From contig JAUYUA010000046.1 in the NCBI GenBank assembly GCA_030694935.1, forward strand, positions 1 through 47,225: a stretch of DNA of 47,225 bases, in the 5' to 3' direction. Origin of the DNA: Lutibacter sp. Its GTDB lineage: Bacteria > Bacteroidota > Bacteroidia > Flavobacteriales > Flavobacteriaceae. Shown here in pieces: positions 34,671 to 42,661 of this stretch. A program made the position numbers and the translations under genes. Position 1 is the stretch's first letter; each line of letters starts with the position of its first letter. A model generated the notes under the pieces. That model had not been told where the DNA came from. It saw nothing but the letters and a program-made list of their open reading frames with translations, and searched no databases.

Positions 34671-35888
34671 CTATTGTTGATGAAGCTCCATAAAAGTAAT
34701 TTCGGGACGCATTCCCAATCTTCCCGGAAATCCCATCCAACCCAAACCTCGGGTAACATATAAATACTGATTAAAATGTTTGTACAAACCAGCCCATTGT
34801 TTGTATTTATATTGAATCGGGCTCCAGTTTTTGCTTTTTATATTAATTCCGGCTTGCATTCCGTGCGTATGGCCAGATAGCGTAAGTGAGATATTTGTAT
34901 GTTTTTTTACTTCTTTGTTCCAATGCGAAGGATCGTGTGAAAGTAATATTTTAAAAGAAATATTGGCAACGCTTTTTAAAGCCTTTTTTAAATCGCCATA
35001 TTGTTTAAATGGCGGATTTCCCCAATTTTCAACGCCAACAATGGCAATTTTTTGGCCATCTTTTTCAATGCTTTCAGCTTCATTCAGCAATAATTTGAAA
35101 TCTATTTTTTTGTAAAAATATTTGATCGATTCAAAATTAGCCCGTTTTCTTTCTTCCGATTTCCATTTGCCATAATCACCATAATCGTGATTTCCCAAAA
35201 CAGCATATTTCCCGGTTTTGGCGTTCAATTTTTTTAAAACAGATTGCCAGCCTTTCAATTCCCAGGCGTGGTTATTGACCAAATCGCCTGTAAAAAATAT
35301 AAAATCGGGTTCTAAATGGTTAATCAGCCTTATCGCCCTGTCCAAAATATGGTAGCGTGAACGAAAACTTCCAAGGTGAAGATCGGAAATATGGACAATT
35401 CTCAATTCGTTGAAATTACCAGGAAGTTCATTAAAATTAATTTTTACGTGATGTACTTTAAAGCGGTAAAGTGTTCTGAAAATGCTGTAACAAATCATCA
35501 AAAAAGGAAGAAATCCTGCAAATAAACCTATAACGGGAATTACAATCAGCGATTCTTCCTCAGAAAAAACATAGTTTGTAAAATAAAGAACAGAAATTAC
35601 CACAACGAAAATTAATTTCGGAATAAATGAAGCTATTGTAATCCCATAAAGTGACGTTATCAATAATTGGTTTAGGTAAGGATGTGTCACTTTTAATCTT
35701 AGCCTCAGCAAAATAATGGCGGTAATGAGCCCAATGGTGAATGTCCAAAAAGTGATGTGAATAAAGTTTTGCAAAAATACCTCTTGTAACAATTGGGTAA
35801 TGGATTTCAGCCAATAAAAAGCCAGCGTATCTACCAGCAATATGGCTAAACATAACAGGATAATAGTAAAAAACGAATACGAACGCAT
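34671..35888 (-). CDS. Membrane-anchored metallophosphoesterase
   Basis: 405 residues. Four predicted N-terminal helices in the first 140 residues, then a calcineurin-like phosphoesterase domain: D169-x-H171 (HISDLHLGSF), D202 (FTGDLVNN), N233-H234 (LGNHDYGD), and a late GHTHG. The two-metal site is complete. YkuE-like enzymes of this layout act on phosphodiesters or UDP-sugar pyrophosphates near the membrane. It follows the CDP-alcohol transferase gene by 11 bp, which points to phospholipid head-group chemistry. Confidence 0.85.
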   Translation of the reverse strand: MRSYSFFTIILLCLAILLVDTLAFYWLKSITQLLQEVFLQNFIHITFWTFTIGLITAIILLRLRLKVTHPYLNQLLITSLYGITIASFIPKLIFVVVISVLYFTNYVFSEEESLIVIPVIGLFAGFLPFLMICYSIFRTLYRFKVHHVKINFNELPGNFNELRIVHISDLHLGSFRSRYHILDRAIRLINHLEPDFIFFTGDLVNNHAWELKGWQSVLKKLNAKTGKYAVLGNHDYGDYGKWKSEERKRANFESIKYFYKKIDFKLLLNEAESIEKDGQKIAIVGVENWGNPPFKQYGDLKKALKSVANISFKILLSHDPSHWNKEVKKHTNISLTLSGHTHGMQAGINIKSKNWSPIQYKYKQWAGLYKHFNQYLYVTRGLGWMGFPGRLGMRPEITFMELHQQ

Positions 35889-35899
35889 CCCAAAATGGT

Positions 35900-36511
35900 T
35901 TAATTTGTTCTTTTTTTGAAGGCTGCTTTTTTTCTTAACCGCCTTTTGTCTCTAAGTGCCCAATAAATGCCTTTAACTCCTGAAACCCAGTTATCAAACA
36001 TTATAATAAGCACAATTTCTTCAATCGTTTCCAGCAAACCCAATACAATCATCACATAAAACAACCAGTAAATTGGTTCATAAAACAACAGCCAAAGAAT
36101 AAAAAAAGCCTGAGTAATTGCCGATAATTTGGCCAAATACGTATGAAAAGCGGTGGCTTTGCCATATTTTACGAAGGCAATAATCATTTGAAAAATATAA
36201 GGTAAAAAAACAAGAACGATAAAAATTGCTTGTTTTTCCATGAAATCATATTCATAAACCAACAAACCAATGATGGCAACCACAAACGTAATTTGATCAC
36301 CAAAAGAATCCAATTGCGAGCCTCTTGGACTTGTTATTTTTAACTTTCGGGCTAAAAATCCATCAATGGCGTCTGTGGAATAACTCAATAACAAAAGCCA
36401 GGTAAAAAGTTCCCGGTTTCCCAACCATAAAATAAGCAACAAAAAAGGGGCGGCAGCAATTCTGTAAAATGAAAACCAATCGGCAATATTAAAATTTCTA
36501 AATGTTAACAT
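35900..36511 (-). CDS. CDP-alcohol phosphatidyltransferase
   Basis: 203 residues with six membrane helices. The family motif is complete: D50-G51-x2-A54-R55-x8-G64-x3-D68-x3-D72. It transfers a phosphatidyl group from CDP-diacylglycerol to an alcohol; the exact product (PG, cardiolipin or other) cannot be told. First gene of a two-gene minus-strand unit with the phosphoesterase. Confidence 0.9.
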   Translation of the reverse strand: MLTFRNFNIADWFSFYRIAAAPFLLLILWLGNRELFTWLLLLSYSTDAIDGFLARKLKITSPRGSQLDSFGDQITFVVAIIGLLVYEYDFMEKQAIFIVLVFLPYIFQMIIAFVKYGKATAFHTYLAKLSAITQAFFILWLLFYEPIYWLFYVMIVLGLLETIEEIVLIIMFDNWVSGVKGIYWALRDKRRLRKKAAFKKRTN

Positions 36512-36780
36512 AACTTTTTTTAATTCATTGGGTTAGAATTAAGACTTTATTTCTTCAATTTATAAATGAAAAACACAAGCAACCATTTTACTTTTCAACA
36601 AAGTTCATCAGGTTATTTTCCATAATAAAGGTAATATTTATAAATCTATAATTATATGATATCGGCAAAAATTAGTTTCGTTATCTCACTATTTTTCAAT
36701 AAAACCTTTGTGTTCTAAAATATTACGTTTTTTCAATCTTACTTATTCATTTTTTTACTACCTTTTAACTAAAATTAATT

Positions 36781-38049
36781 TTGTTCGAAATCAATAAAAG
36801 TACGGTGTTTTATCAAAATCAAGAAATCTTCAATATTCTTTTTGAAGCCATTCCGGAAGGCATTATTATTGTTGATGAAAATACAAATATGGTTGCCGCA
36901 AATACTGCAGCAGAAAAAATGTTTGGCTATCATCAAGGAGAATTGACGAATCAGCATTTAAATATACTGGTTCCTGTAAGATACATAACCACCCATAAAA
37001 ACCAATTTTACTATTTTACAAGCAAAATTAAAGACAGAAAGAAAACAAGCGGATTGTACTTATTTGGCTTAACAAAAAATAACCATGAATTTCCTCTTGA
37101 AATTGCGCTAAATCCTTTTAACATTTATGAAAAAGAATACATTATGGCGCTGGTGATTGATATGACTGTAAGAAGAGAAACCGAAAAAAAGTTAGATTCT
37201 TTAAAAGTTGTTTTGGAAGAAAAAGTTAAAAAAGGAACGGCCGAATTAGAAAATACCATCAAACAATTAAAGGAAGTAAACCGCAATTATAAAATAGAAC
37301 TAAAAAGAAGAATTGAAATAGAAAGCAAGCTTAAAGATTCCTTAAAAAAAGAAAAAGAGCTCAATGAATTAAAAAGCAAATTTTTGTCGCTTGTTTCGCA
37401 CGAATTTAAAACGCCTTTAAGCGGAATTTTAACCTCGGCCATTTTATTGGAAAGATACCAGCTGACCGAGCAACAGGAAAAAAGGGAAAAACATTTAAAA
37501 ACAATCACAGACAAAGTTCATTATCTAAACAACATTTTAAACGATTTTATATCCTTGGAGCGTTTAGATGCTAGCAATCAAAATTATAAATTCAAGATTT
37601 TTAATTTAAGCAAAGTCATTAATGAAGTGGTTTACAATGCCAATATGCTTTTAAAAAGAGGGCAACACATCAATATTCCACAAAACTCATCCGATTATAT
37701 GTTGTATCAGGATGAAAAAATTTTAGAACTTATATTGTCTGTCGTCATTTACAATGCCATAAAATATTCTCCCGAGCGTACAGATATTGATTTAGAAATT
37801 TCTAAAACCCAAAAAAATATTATTTTCACCATTACCGATCAAGGAATTGGAATTCCTAAAAATGATCAAAAATTTGTATACAATCGCTATTTTAGGGCAG
37901 AGAATGTATTAAATATTCAAGGTACGGGCATTGGATTAAACATTGTTAAAGAACATTTAAAAAACTTAGGCGGAACCATTCGATTCACAAGCACAGAAAA
38001 TAAAGGTTCTGTATTTTTTGTTGAATTACCCATAATAAAAGAATTATGA
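36781..38049 (+). CDS. Cytosolic PAS histidine kinase
   Basis: 422 residues from a TTG start (no ATG is near). No membrane helix. The PAS domain occupies about 15-130; it has L-V-P-x6-H72, aligned by eye with the heme-ligand histidine of FixL (LMPEPYRHEHDGY in Rhizobium), although the FixL Arg that contacts oxygen is not seen. A coiled coil (135-200) leads to the H-box H207 (SLVSHEFKTPLSG), N-box N325, G1 DQGIGIP at 353-359 and G2 GTGIGLN at 381-387. Its stop overlaps the response regulator start by 4 bp, so they form one unit. Gas or redox sensing is a guess from the PAS alone; many PAS domains with this His bind no heme. Confidence 0.85.
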   Translation: MFEINKSTVFYQNQEIFNILFEAIPEGIIIVDENTNMVAANTAAEKMFGYHQGELTNQHLNILVPVRYITTHKNQFYYFTSKIKDRKKTSGLYLFGLTKNNHEFPLEIALNPFNIYEKEYIMALVIDMTVRRETEKKLDSLKVVLEEKVKKGTAELENTIKQLKEVNRNYKIELKRRIEIESKLKDSLKKEKELNELKSKFLSLVSHEFKTPLSGILTSAILLERYQLTEQQEKREKHLKTITDKVHYLNNILNDFISLERLDASNQNYKFKIFNLSKVINEVVYNANMLLKRGQHINIPQNSSDYMLYQDEKILELILSVVIYNAIKYSPERTDIDLEISKTQKNIIFTITDQGIGIPKNDQKFVYNRYFRAENVLNIQGTGIGLNIVKEHLKNLGGTIRFTSTENKGSVFFVELPIIKEL

Positions 38050-39101
38050 AAAAGGTTTTATTAATAGAAGATGATATTGTTGTAAGAGAAAATACAGCAG
38101 AGCTTTTGGAATTGGCCAATTATAAAGTTTTTACTGCCGCAAACGGCAAAATTGGCGTTGCTGAAGCCAAAAAACAGCTGCCCGACATTATTTTATGCGA
38201 TATTATGATGCCCGAATTAAATGGCTACGGTGTGCTTCAAATACTCTCAAAAGAAAAGGAAACCAAACATATTCCCTTTATTTTTTTATCGGCAAAAACA
38301 GAACATAAAGACATTCGCAAAGGAATGGATATGGGTGCCGATGATTATATCACAAAACCTTTTGATGAATCGGAACTGTTTAGCGCCATAGAAAGCAGGC
38401 TAGCAAGAGTAGCCATTATTAAAGAAAATGAGGAAAAAGAAAGGAAATTTGAACTAGATTTCAAGGACAGCCAACTAAAAACACTAAACCAGCTTAAAAA
38501 TTTCTTTGTAGAAAATGTGGAAGAATTCTCCTTTATACCCGGCGAAATTATTTATCATGAAGGCGATAACTCCAATTTTGTATTTTTAGTAAACGAAGGC
38601 ATTGTGAAAACCTTTAAAATTGATGAACAAGGAAAAGAGTTAGTTACCGGCTTGCATAAAGAGAATGACTTTTTTGGTTTTACCTCGTTCTCAAACAATA
38701 TTGCTTACCAAGAATCGGCTGCGGCCATTGAAAATGTAAAAGTATCACGGTTGTTAAAAAATGAATTCAAAAATATTTTACAAAAAAATCACGATGTTAC
38801 TTTTGAATTAATAGATTATATCACCGACAATGTTTCAGAAATTAAAGACCAATTGCTGCAAATGGCCTATAGTTCGGTCCGGAAAAAAACAGCAAATACC
38901 ATTTTGCAGTTTTCTGAAAAAATGAAAAAATCCAATAACGACAATCCTAAAATATCAAGAACCGATTTGGCAGGGATTGCAGGAATTGCCACTGAAACTT
39001 TTATCAGAACACTTTCCGATTTTAAAAGAGACGGACTTATTGAAATCGAAGGAAGAAGCATTAAAATTCTGAATATTGAGAAGCTGAAAAAAGTTTTTTA
39101 G
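38046..39101 (+). CDS. Response regulator with CRP/FNR output domain
   Basis: 351 residues. Receiver at 1-120 (acidic D8/D9, phospho-acceptor D52, K104), linker, cyclic-nucleotide-binding-like beta roll at about 160-245, dimer helix, and a C-terminal winged HTH (302-345). Recognition helix T316-E317-T-F-I-R321 has the Glu and Arg that FNR uses to read TGA. There is no Cys cluster for Fe-S, and the cNMP-binding pocket motif is incomplete, so the beta roll probably only relays phosphorylation. It is coupled to the PAS kinase and is the best candidate to bind the TTGAT-N4-ATCAT boxes around it. Confidence 0.9.
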   Translation: MKKVLLIEDDIVVRENTAELLELANYKVFTAANGKIGVAEAKKQLPDIILCDIMMPELNGYGVLQILSKEKETKHIPFIFLSAKTEHKDIRKGMDMGADDYITKPFDESELFSAIESRLARVAIIKENEEKERKFELDFKDSQLKTLNQLKNFFVENVEEFSFIPGEIIYHEGDNSNFVFLVNEGIVKTFKIDEQGKELVTGLHKENDFFGFTSFSNNIAYQESAAAIENVKVSRLLKNEFKNILQKNHDVTFELIDYITDNVSEIKDQLLQMAYSSVRKKTANTILQFSEKMKKSNNDNPKISRTDLAGIAGIATETFIRTLSDFKRDGLIEIEGRSIKILNIEKLKKVF

Positions 39102-39503
39102 CCAAATTGTTGAACTTTAATCCTATTCCCAGCCTCCCGTACTAATCCCGATAGATCGGGACGAGACGGGCTTTTCGGTCTTGATATCTATCGCGAGAAA
39201 GGGAGTTTGATTTGAAATTAGCATAATATTTACAGCAATTGTTAATTCGAACCTTAACTTCCCTTATTAGCATTGACCGATTTTCATTAATCTTTTATTT
39301 TTTTCATGTTTTTTACACTCCCCTAGCCCCGCTTCGGCTCCACTTCGGCTACGCTCAGTGACCGCGCTCAGCACAAGTCTCGAGAGGGGAATTAATCGCG
39401 ATTAATTTCCAAACTTCTAACTTCAGTCTTCGGACTTCCGGCTTTTAACTTTTAACTTTTAACTTCTAATATTTAATATTTTCCAATATTTAATATTTTC
39501 AAA
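39102..39503. other. Intergenic region with palindromes
   Basis: No gene. It contains a cruciform-like sequence CCCGT-N3-AATCCCGAT-AG-ATCGGGAC-N-ACGGG (39136-39170), a CTTCGGCT/AGCCGAAG-type tract near 39331-39350, and a short patch of heptamer repeats (39416-39440). Confidence 0.5.
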
Positions 39504-39547
39504 TTGATATATATCATTTTACATTAAAATATAAGAATATAATTTTA
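39504..39547 (+). promoter_or_regulatory. FNR-like box D and promoter of the stress protein gene
   Basis: TTGAT-ATAT-ATCAT (39504-39517), TAATTTTA (39540-39547), 29.5 bp apart. The start codon is 23 bp after the -7 element. Confidence 0.85.
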
Positions 39548-39569
39548 ATCGTAATAATAAATCAAACCC

Positions 39570-40415
39570 ATGAAAAATATTTTAATACCCACCGATTTTT
39601 CGGAAAACTCCTGGAACGCAGTAAAATATGCATTAGAATTTTTTAAAGACACCCCTTGCGATTTTTACTTGTTACATGTCACTTTAATATACAACTATGC
39701 CAGTGGCGAATCACCGGTAATGCCGCTTCCGGCTATTGAAGTCATTGACAAAACAATCTTAAAACAAGCAAAAACCAATTTAAAAAATTTGTTAAAAAAA
39801 ATTGAATTCTTGCCGCACAATCCCAAACATCGCTTTTATACGCTTAACAATTATGATTATTTTATTGATGCCGTAAAAGCCCATGTTGCTGAAAAATATA
39901 TAGACCTTATTGTGATGGGCACAAAAGGCGCTTCGGGCCTAAAAAAAGTGATGATTGGCAGCAATACCGGCGATTTAATTACCCGGGTAAAATGTCCAGT
40001 TTTGATTGTTCCCGAAAATGCGGTATTTAAAGAAATAAAGGAAATTGCATTTCCAACAGACTACCATCTTTTTTATCAAACCAAAATTTTGAACAGTATT
40101 TTAGAATTTGTTAAAATGAATAAATCAGCTTTAAGGATTGTGCATATCGCTAAAAAAGATGAGGAAGTAACCGATTTTCAGTTTGAAAATAAAGAATTTT
40201 TAAAAAATTTCTTTGCTGAAGAAAAGCATAGTTTTCACAGAATAACCAATAAAAAAATTGAAGATGGCGTTCAATGTTTTGTGGAAAGCAGAGACATTGA
40301 TATGATTATTATGATTGCCAAGAACCTTAATCTTTTTCAACGTATTTTATTTAGGCCAACCGTTGAAGAGATTAGTTATCACACCGATATTCCGTTTTTA
40401 GTTTTGCATGAATAG
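39570..40415 (+). CDS. Universal stress protein, two tandem Usp domains
   Basis: 281 residues: two Usp domains (about 1-145 and 150-281). The first begins MKNILIPTDFSENSW and has the ATP-type loop GTKGASGLKKVMIGSN; the second is more divergent (EIAFPTDYHLFY, then IMIAKNLNLFQRILFRPTVE). Tandem Usp proteins accumulate at low oxygen or in stationary phase in many bacteria. FNR-like box D with TAATTTTA lies 53 bp upstream. Followed by a small membrane protein gene, probably co-transcribed (18 bp gap). Confidence 0.9.
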   Translation: MKNILIPTDFSENSWNAVKYALEFFKDTPCDFYLLHVTLIYNYASGESPVMPLPAIEVIDKTILKQAKTNLKNLLKKIEFLPHNPKHRFYTLNNYDYFIDAVKAHVAEKYIDLIVMGTKGASGLKKVMIGSNTGDLITRVKCPVLIVPENAVFKEIKEIAFPTDYHLFYQTKILNSILEFVKMNKSALRIVHIAKKDEEVTDFQFENKEFLKNFFAEEKHSFHRITNKKIEDGVQCFVESRDIDMIIMIAKNLNLFQRILFRPTVEEISYHTDIPFLVLHE

Positions 40416-40433
40416 CTGTTAAACACTGCCATT

Positions 40434-40826
40434 ATGGATGAAGTGTCTATTTTTTTAGCCAAATTTTGGGGATGGTATTTTATTATTTTCTTTTTAATTT
40501 TAAGCTTGAACCCAAAAAGAATTGTTCAGATTATTAAAGATTTGGAAGATCAGAAATTTGTGATTGTCATTTCTTTTATGGCCATTGTAATTGGATTGCT
40601 TAATGTTTTATTCCACAATATTTGGGAAGACGACTGGCGTTTAATTATCACATTGATAGGCTGGATAACACTATTTATTGGCCTGTCGCTGTTTATTTTT
40701 CCAAAACGAACCGTTTTATGGCTCGATTATCTCAATATTAAATTTGTGCAGGTAATTTATATGATGCTTTTTTTTGTAGGCTTGTTTTTGCTGAATATGG
40801 GTTATGGGATTGTTATTTTCGGCTAA
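40434..40826 (+). CDS. Small membrane protein co-transcribed with the stress protein
   Basis: 130 residues with four helices (about 12-25, 42-60, 68-85, 105-127). LFHNIWEDDWRLIITLIGW and LFIFPKRTVLWLDY are its most regular parts. No family recognised with confidence; it resembles small Bacteroidetes membrane proteins near Usp genes. Confidence 0.65.
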   Translation: MDEVSIFLAKFWGWYFIIFFLILSLNPKRIVQIIKDLEDQKFVIVISFMAIVIGLLNVLFHNIWEDDWRLIITLIGWITLFIGLSLFIFPKRTVLWLDYLNIKFVQVIYMMLFFVGLFLLNMGYGIVIFG

Positions 40827-40847
40827 GTTCTATTTATAACAGCATTT

Positions 40848-40948
40848 GCGTTAGGGATTGCAGTGAAAATCCTTTTTTGATTCGCCCTTTTGGTGAATCA
40901 AAAAAGATTGTAACGAAAAGCCCGCCTGCCTTATCGGCAGGAACGCCC
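40848..40948 (+). repeat. Two-hairpin REP/MITE-like element, copy B
   Basis: It starts GCGTTAGGGATTGCAGTG and ends GAACGCCC. Hairpin 1 is a long TTTTTTGATTC-GCC/GGT-GAATCAAAAAA stem; hairpin 2 is CCTGCC-TTAT-CGGCAGG. It may terminate the Usp operon. Compare copy A at 9068. Confidence 0.8.
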
Positions 40949-41226
40949 AAAATAACGATATATAAATTGCTGTTCTTATTAGAATTAAGCCTTATTTTCC
41001 AATAAAAAAATTAAGATAAAAAATATTCAAAAACTGATAACAATCATATGCCAAATTGATGCATATCATTTCTCAACAGTAAATTTGGTGTTATTTTTAC
41101 ATCATAATAAAAAATAAAAGTTCATTGATTTTATAGAAAACAAAATTTCCCCACGTATGTAAATTTGCATTTTGCATAACAATAAAAGCCTAATTTGAAG
41201 AATTTAAGGTTTACAAATTAAATCGA
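40949..41226. other. Leader of the tandem RNA array
   Basis: Non-coding. It contains FNR-like box E at 41056 and, from about 41104, a predicted 120-nt leader without structure I can support. No ORF of useful length. Confidence 0.5.
41056..41099 (+). promoter_or_regulatory. FNR-like box E and promoter of the tandem RNA array
   Basis: TTGAT-GCAT-ATCAT (41056-41069), TATTTTTA (41092-41099), 29.5 bp apart. The nearest ORF is 1 kb away, so the direct product is the array. Confidence 0.8.
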
Positions 41227-41411
41227 TTTTAGTTTTGTCTTAGAAATAAGGTGACGTAAGAAATTATTTAAAAATTGCAGAGAACAGCTTAATTTCTTCA
41301 AGATAGACGCAGGAGGTTTCCACCTCCTGCTTCCATCAAAAAACAGGTCTCCATTGTTGCAAAATAATGCAGATCAAAGAAGTGTTTTAAGGTATTGATT
41401 TAACAAAGCTA
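41227..41411 (+). repeat. Array unit 1
   Basis: P2 is GCAGGAGGT-TTCC-ACCTCCTGC (41309-41330), a perfect 9-bp stem. P3 is CATTGTT-GCAA-AATAATG (41352-41369). The P1 arms are AAATTA/TAATTT. Confidence 0.65.
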
Positions 41412-41597
41412 ATTTTAGTATTGTTTTAGAAATGAGATGCTATGATAAATTAGTTAGCGTTAAAAACTAACTTAACCGCTTCAAGAAGCAGGAAACTGAA
41501 GACTTCCTGCTTCTACTAAAAAGGGAGTAGATCTTCATTATTGAAAAGTAATAACGATTGAAACTGGGAGATTTAGGAGCTTTTTTGAGGTTGGCTT
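41412..41597 (+). repeat. Array unit 2
   Basis: P1 AGTTAG/CTAACT around 41452-41472. P2 AGAAGCAGGAA/TTCCTGCTTCT (41484-41494 with 41504-41514), 11 bp, loop of nine. P3 CATTATT-GAAA-AGTAAT with its last base pair lost. Confidence 0.65.
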
Positions 41598-41780
41598 GTT
41601 TAAGGATTGTCTTAGAAATAAGGTGATGTAAAAAATGAGTTGAACGTAGAAAAATTAACTCAATCTCTTAAGGAAACAGGAAGTTACGGCTTCCTGTTTC
41701 TATTCAAAAAATAGATTTACATTATTGAGAAGTAATGCAAATCGAAATGAAGGGTTTAAAGTTGTTGTTTGGTTAAAACA
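41598..41780 (+). repeat. Array unit 3
   Basis: P1 TGAGTT/AACTCA. P2 GAAACAGGAAG/CTTCCTGTTTC (41673-41683 with 41690-41700), loop TTACGG. P3 CATTATT-GAGA-AGTAATG. Confidence 0.65.
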
Positions 41781-41959
41781 GTTTTAATGTTATTTTAGAA
41801 ATAAAATACTATGAAAATTGGTTGAGAAGACCCAACTTAATCTCTTCAGGAAACAGGAAGTTACGGCTTCCTGTTTCTAATAAAAATATAGATTTACATT
41901 GTTGAAAAGCAATGCAGGTTGAAATGAAGATTTTCAAGTTCTTGTTTAGTCAAAACTCA
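41781..41959 (+). repeat. Array unit 4
   Basis: P1 is weak (GTTG/CAAC near 41820-41834). P2 is identical to unit 3 (41850-41877). P3 CATTGTT-GAAA-AGCAATG, in which the fifth pair is G:C against A:T in unit 3. Confidence 0.65.
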
Positions 41960-42085
41960 TTTTAGTATTGATGTTATTTTAGAGATAAATCAATATAAAA
42001 AATTAGTTTAGCGTTATAAAACAGACTTAATCTCTTCAGGAAACAGGAGGTTGCGACCTCCTGTTTCTATTTAAAAAATAGTCAG
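41960..42085 (+). repeat. Array unit 5 (truncated)
   Basis: P2 GAAACAGGAGGT-TGCG-ACCTCCTGTTTC (42040-42067), a perfect 12-bp stem. P3 is replaced by AATAG-N7-CTATT, and the unit ends 25 bp before the GTG of the next gene. Confidence 0.65.
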
Positions 42086-42110
42086 TTGCTATTAATTAAA
42101 TCTATATGTT

Positions 42111-42503
42111 GTGAAAACAATCAGCATCTTTTTGGTTATTTTATTTGTGGCCTTGCAATCATTTGGCCAAAATCCATCACTTTCTAAAGAAGATTATTTA
42201 CAAAAAAGCAAAAGTCAAAAGAAAACAGGCTGGATTTTACTTGGCGGAGGAACAACGATTGCAGTTGTTGGCGCCATTATATTTGATGAATCGGATGACT
42301 GGAGTTCATCAGACGCAGGCGGTTTTATGATGCTGGGTGGTGTGGCGGCGGGTTTGGCCAGCATTCCATTTTTTATAAGTTCTGCAAAAAATGCAAACAA
42401 AGCTGCCTCCATCAGTTTTAATTATCAAAAAGCATATTTTCCGCAACAAAATACTTTTGCGGTAAAACAGCAACCGGCCATCACCTTGAGAATTCCATTA
42501 TAA
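42111..42503 (+). CDS. Small exported membrane protein of unknown function
   Basis: 130 residues from a GTG start; no other start fits. Signal peptide ending near residue 20 (SFGQ), then LSKEDYLQKSKSQKKTGWILLGGG, followed by two Gly/Ala-rich membrane segments. This layout (YLxKSKxQK, GWxLLGGG) recurs in Bacteroidetes proteins of unknown role. It starts right after the fifth unit of the RNA array, so it may be on the same transcript. Confidence 0.7.
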   Translation: MKTISIFLVILFVALQSFGQNPSLSKEDYLQKSKSQKKTGWILLGGGTTIAVVGAIIFDESDDWSSSDAGGFMMLGGVAAGLASIPFFISSAKNANKAASISFNYQKAYFPQQNTFAVKQQPAITLRIPL

Positions 42504-42661
42504 CCCCATTTTCAAAAATAAAGACACATCATTAAGTTATATAATCATTTCAACATAAGGAATTTAACGTCTTTCAATTTAGTTTTAACATTTTATATTG
42601 AAATAAATGTCGTAAATTACAGGTTTACTATAACAATCATAAATTTAAAAACACTAAAAAA

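Larger units (their letters stand above)
41227..42085 (+). ncRNA. Tandem array of five structured non-coding units
   Basis: Five units of 178-190 bp share a 5' motif (TTTTAG, then TTAGAAATAAGRTG), a hairpin P1 of variable sequence, a conserved link ACTTAATCTCTTCA, a strong 9-12 bp hairpin P2 (GNAGGARG / CYTCCTGN), and in four units a hairpin P3 closed by GNRA loops (GCAA, GAAA, GAGA, GAAA). Differences between units keep pairing: in P2 G:C versus A:T at two positions, in P3 A:T versus G:C at one, and in P1 completely different arms that still pair. No ORF of 60 codons runs through. Direction is inferred from box E and the downstream gene; an mRNA leader for the gene at 42111 is also possible. 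Confidence 0.65.

Noticed and set aside
36655-36668. ATGATATCGG upstream of the histidine kinase as a possible FNR-like box
   Set aside because: The half-sites overlap without the four-base spacer, so autoregulation through a standard box is not supported.
41227-42085. CRISPR array
   Set aside because: Units are about 180 bp, not identical, and contain several hairpins; there are no spacers of uniform length and no cas genes.
42541-42600. Possible FNR-like box before the DUF302 gene (ATCAT at 42544)
   Set aside because: The left half-site is missing and no TAnnTTTA lies at the expected distance.
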